The translations under genes were made by a program, and so were the position numbers. A stretch of DNA of 64,000 nucleotides from contig CM050654.1 in NCBI GenBank assembly GCA_027574665.1, positions 30,213,722 to 30,277,721 on the forward strand, in the 5' to 3' direction. The notes beneath the pieces are model-generated. The model worked only from the letters and a program-made list of their open reading frames with translations, did not search any database and had not been told where the DNA came from. This DNA is from Rhynochetos jubatus. Taxonomy: Eukaryota; Chordata; Aves; Eurypygiformes; Rhynochetidae. Of the stretch, positions 63,005 to 64,000 are shown in pieces. Position 1 is the first letter of the stretch, and the number at the start of each line of letters is the position of its first letter.

Positions 63005-63582
63005 GCCCCAAGCCACAGAGCCTCCCAAATCTCAGTTTGTTCCCAGAATTCAGACACGAGTGTTCCTACAAGAAATGAACACACACAGTTCCTTTTAATA
63101 AGAATTAAATTGGCAGCTGCGTGGAGTATTAGCTACAAGAACATAATAGACATGGCAGAGGGAATCTTTAAGCTGTAAAAGTGACTACAGGACTGTCCTG
63201 TCACTCCTGGAGTCCTTTTGCTTTGGCTTCTTCCAAACAGTTGTGCAACAGAAATTTATCATTCCAGGGAGGTGAACACATGAATGTGCTTTTGGTGGGA
63301 CAGTGCTGCCAGAGGCTTTCACCACTGTCTAGACTGCATTAAGGGTTGCTGCTTTCAGAGGTACCTTTGCTTTTGTAGGCCTCTCCCATAACTGCGCCGC
63401 AAGTCCAAATGTTTCCTGAGTGTTGGGACCTGACATCACAGCGTGTATTCTTTTTGTGTGACTGGCATTGTTGCCTGATTTAACAGTGATGTGGCATCAT
63501 CTCAGCTTTGCAGAATCAGGGGTCAGATGCTGTGATGACTCAGGGGTGGCAGGGCAGCGCTGCTCACTATTAATGCTTCTAA

Positions 63583-63599
63583 GTGTGTGTGTGTGTGTG
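63583..63599 (+). repeat. (GT)8 microsatellite
   Basis: Eight GT units followed by GCATACATACAT, directly visible. Confidence 0.92.
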
Positions 63600-64000
63600 C
63601 ATACATACATTTTCATGGTTTACTCTTCTTCAAATAGCCTGAAATCTCTATGGATCCCTGACGAGATGCAGGGAAAGAGTAGATGTGGCTCAAACTTTCT
63701 TTAGGACTGAATGGCTTTGCCTGTTGGAGCAAGATGTAGGTGGCAGCAGAAAGACCTTAGATGAAAGAGTATTTCTGTGCAGCTGAGCACAGAAGCTTTA
63801 CTGAAACCACACAAATCCTGCTTGGGACATGCTGCTGGTGGTGTACAAGTGAGCAAACTGAAGGTTGGAGAGTTCAGTTCATGGCATCAGAGGAAGAACC
63901 TGGAAACTAAGTTTCAGTTCCTTTGACAACATAGAAGAGAAGAAACCGAAGTCGCTAGTTCTCCCTATTTGGCCACTAAGCACGACTGCTTGTATTGTAC

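Larger units (their letters stand above)
37507..64000 (+). other. Intron after GLI2 first coding exon (5' portion, no acceptor seen)
   Basis: About 26.5 kb follow the donor, and I found no sequence encoding the next GLI2 segment (the conserved PPFHAPLPID...RYHY region). The interval is intron-like: short chance open frames, AT-rich blocks that may be conserved non-coding elements, degenerate MIR-like relics, homopolymers and one C-rich minisatellite. Each recognisable item has its own entry. The first long intron of GLI2 is large in mammals, so the absence of a second exon here is expected. Confidence 0.75.

Overview
The window looks like vertebrate nuclear DNA, most likely from a bird. Base composition is moderately AT-rich and no long open frame carries a recognisable protein. 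Recognisable repeats are sparse: CR1-type LINE fragments, very old CR1-L3 relics, and degenerate MIR/CORE-SINE-like copies. There is no SINE or L1 load as in mammals, no recognisable retroviral element, and nothing prokaryotic (no operons, tRNA, rRNA or CRISPR). A turtle or crocodilian source is possible but less likely, because those genomes usually keep more CR1.

The one supported gene piece is a single exon on the + strand at 37335-37497. It has an acceptor with a pyrimidine-rich tract, an in-frame upstream stop, an ATG in strong Kozak context and a phase-1 donor. The 44 complete codons match, from memory, the N terminus of GLI2, the zinc-finger transcription factor of Hedgehog signalling. 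I therefore read the window as the 5' part of a GLI2 locus. Positions 1-37334 would be upstream DNA and/or the intron after a non-coding first exon. Positions 37498-64000 would be the 5' part of the long intron after the first coding exon. I saw no sign of the next coding exon or the zinc-finger exons.

Layout: 1-17 kb holds one CR1-L3 relic, one or two MIR-like relics and simple repeats. At 17.19-17.38 kb there is an isolated CpG-rich patch, the best sequence-based candidate for a promoter or first exon. From 17.4 to 37.3 kb there is a CR1 with a readable RT tail (18.9 kb), a TAAT/ATTA-rich block (20.75-21.0 kb), a purine-rich stretch with A24 (25.15 kb), a second CR1-L3 relic (26.5-26.9 kb), a CR1 3' tail (28.05 kb) and a clear MIR relic (34.1 kb). 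The exon follows at 37.4 kb. From 37.5 to 64 kb lies intron-like DNA. It contains AT-rich blocks that resemble conserved non-coding elements, including a 12-bp inverted repeat with forkhead-like cores at 41.2 kb. It also has several degenerate MIR-like pieces, a small CpG patch at 51.9 kb and a 9-bp C-rich minisatellite at 56.5 kb.

No other real genes are supported. The remaining open frames, including the two longest (219 and 215 codons), are at or near the length expected by chance in 64 kb and have no recognisable domains. The novelty in this window, if any, is regulatory: candidate promoter and enhancer elements of GLI2. Cross-species alignment would decide this; I could not run it.
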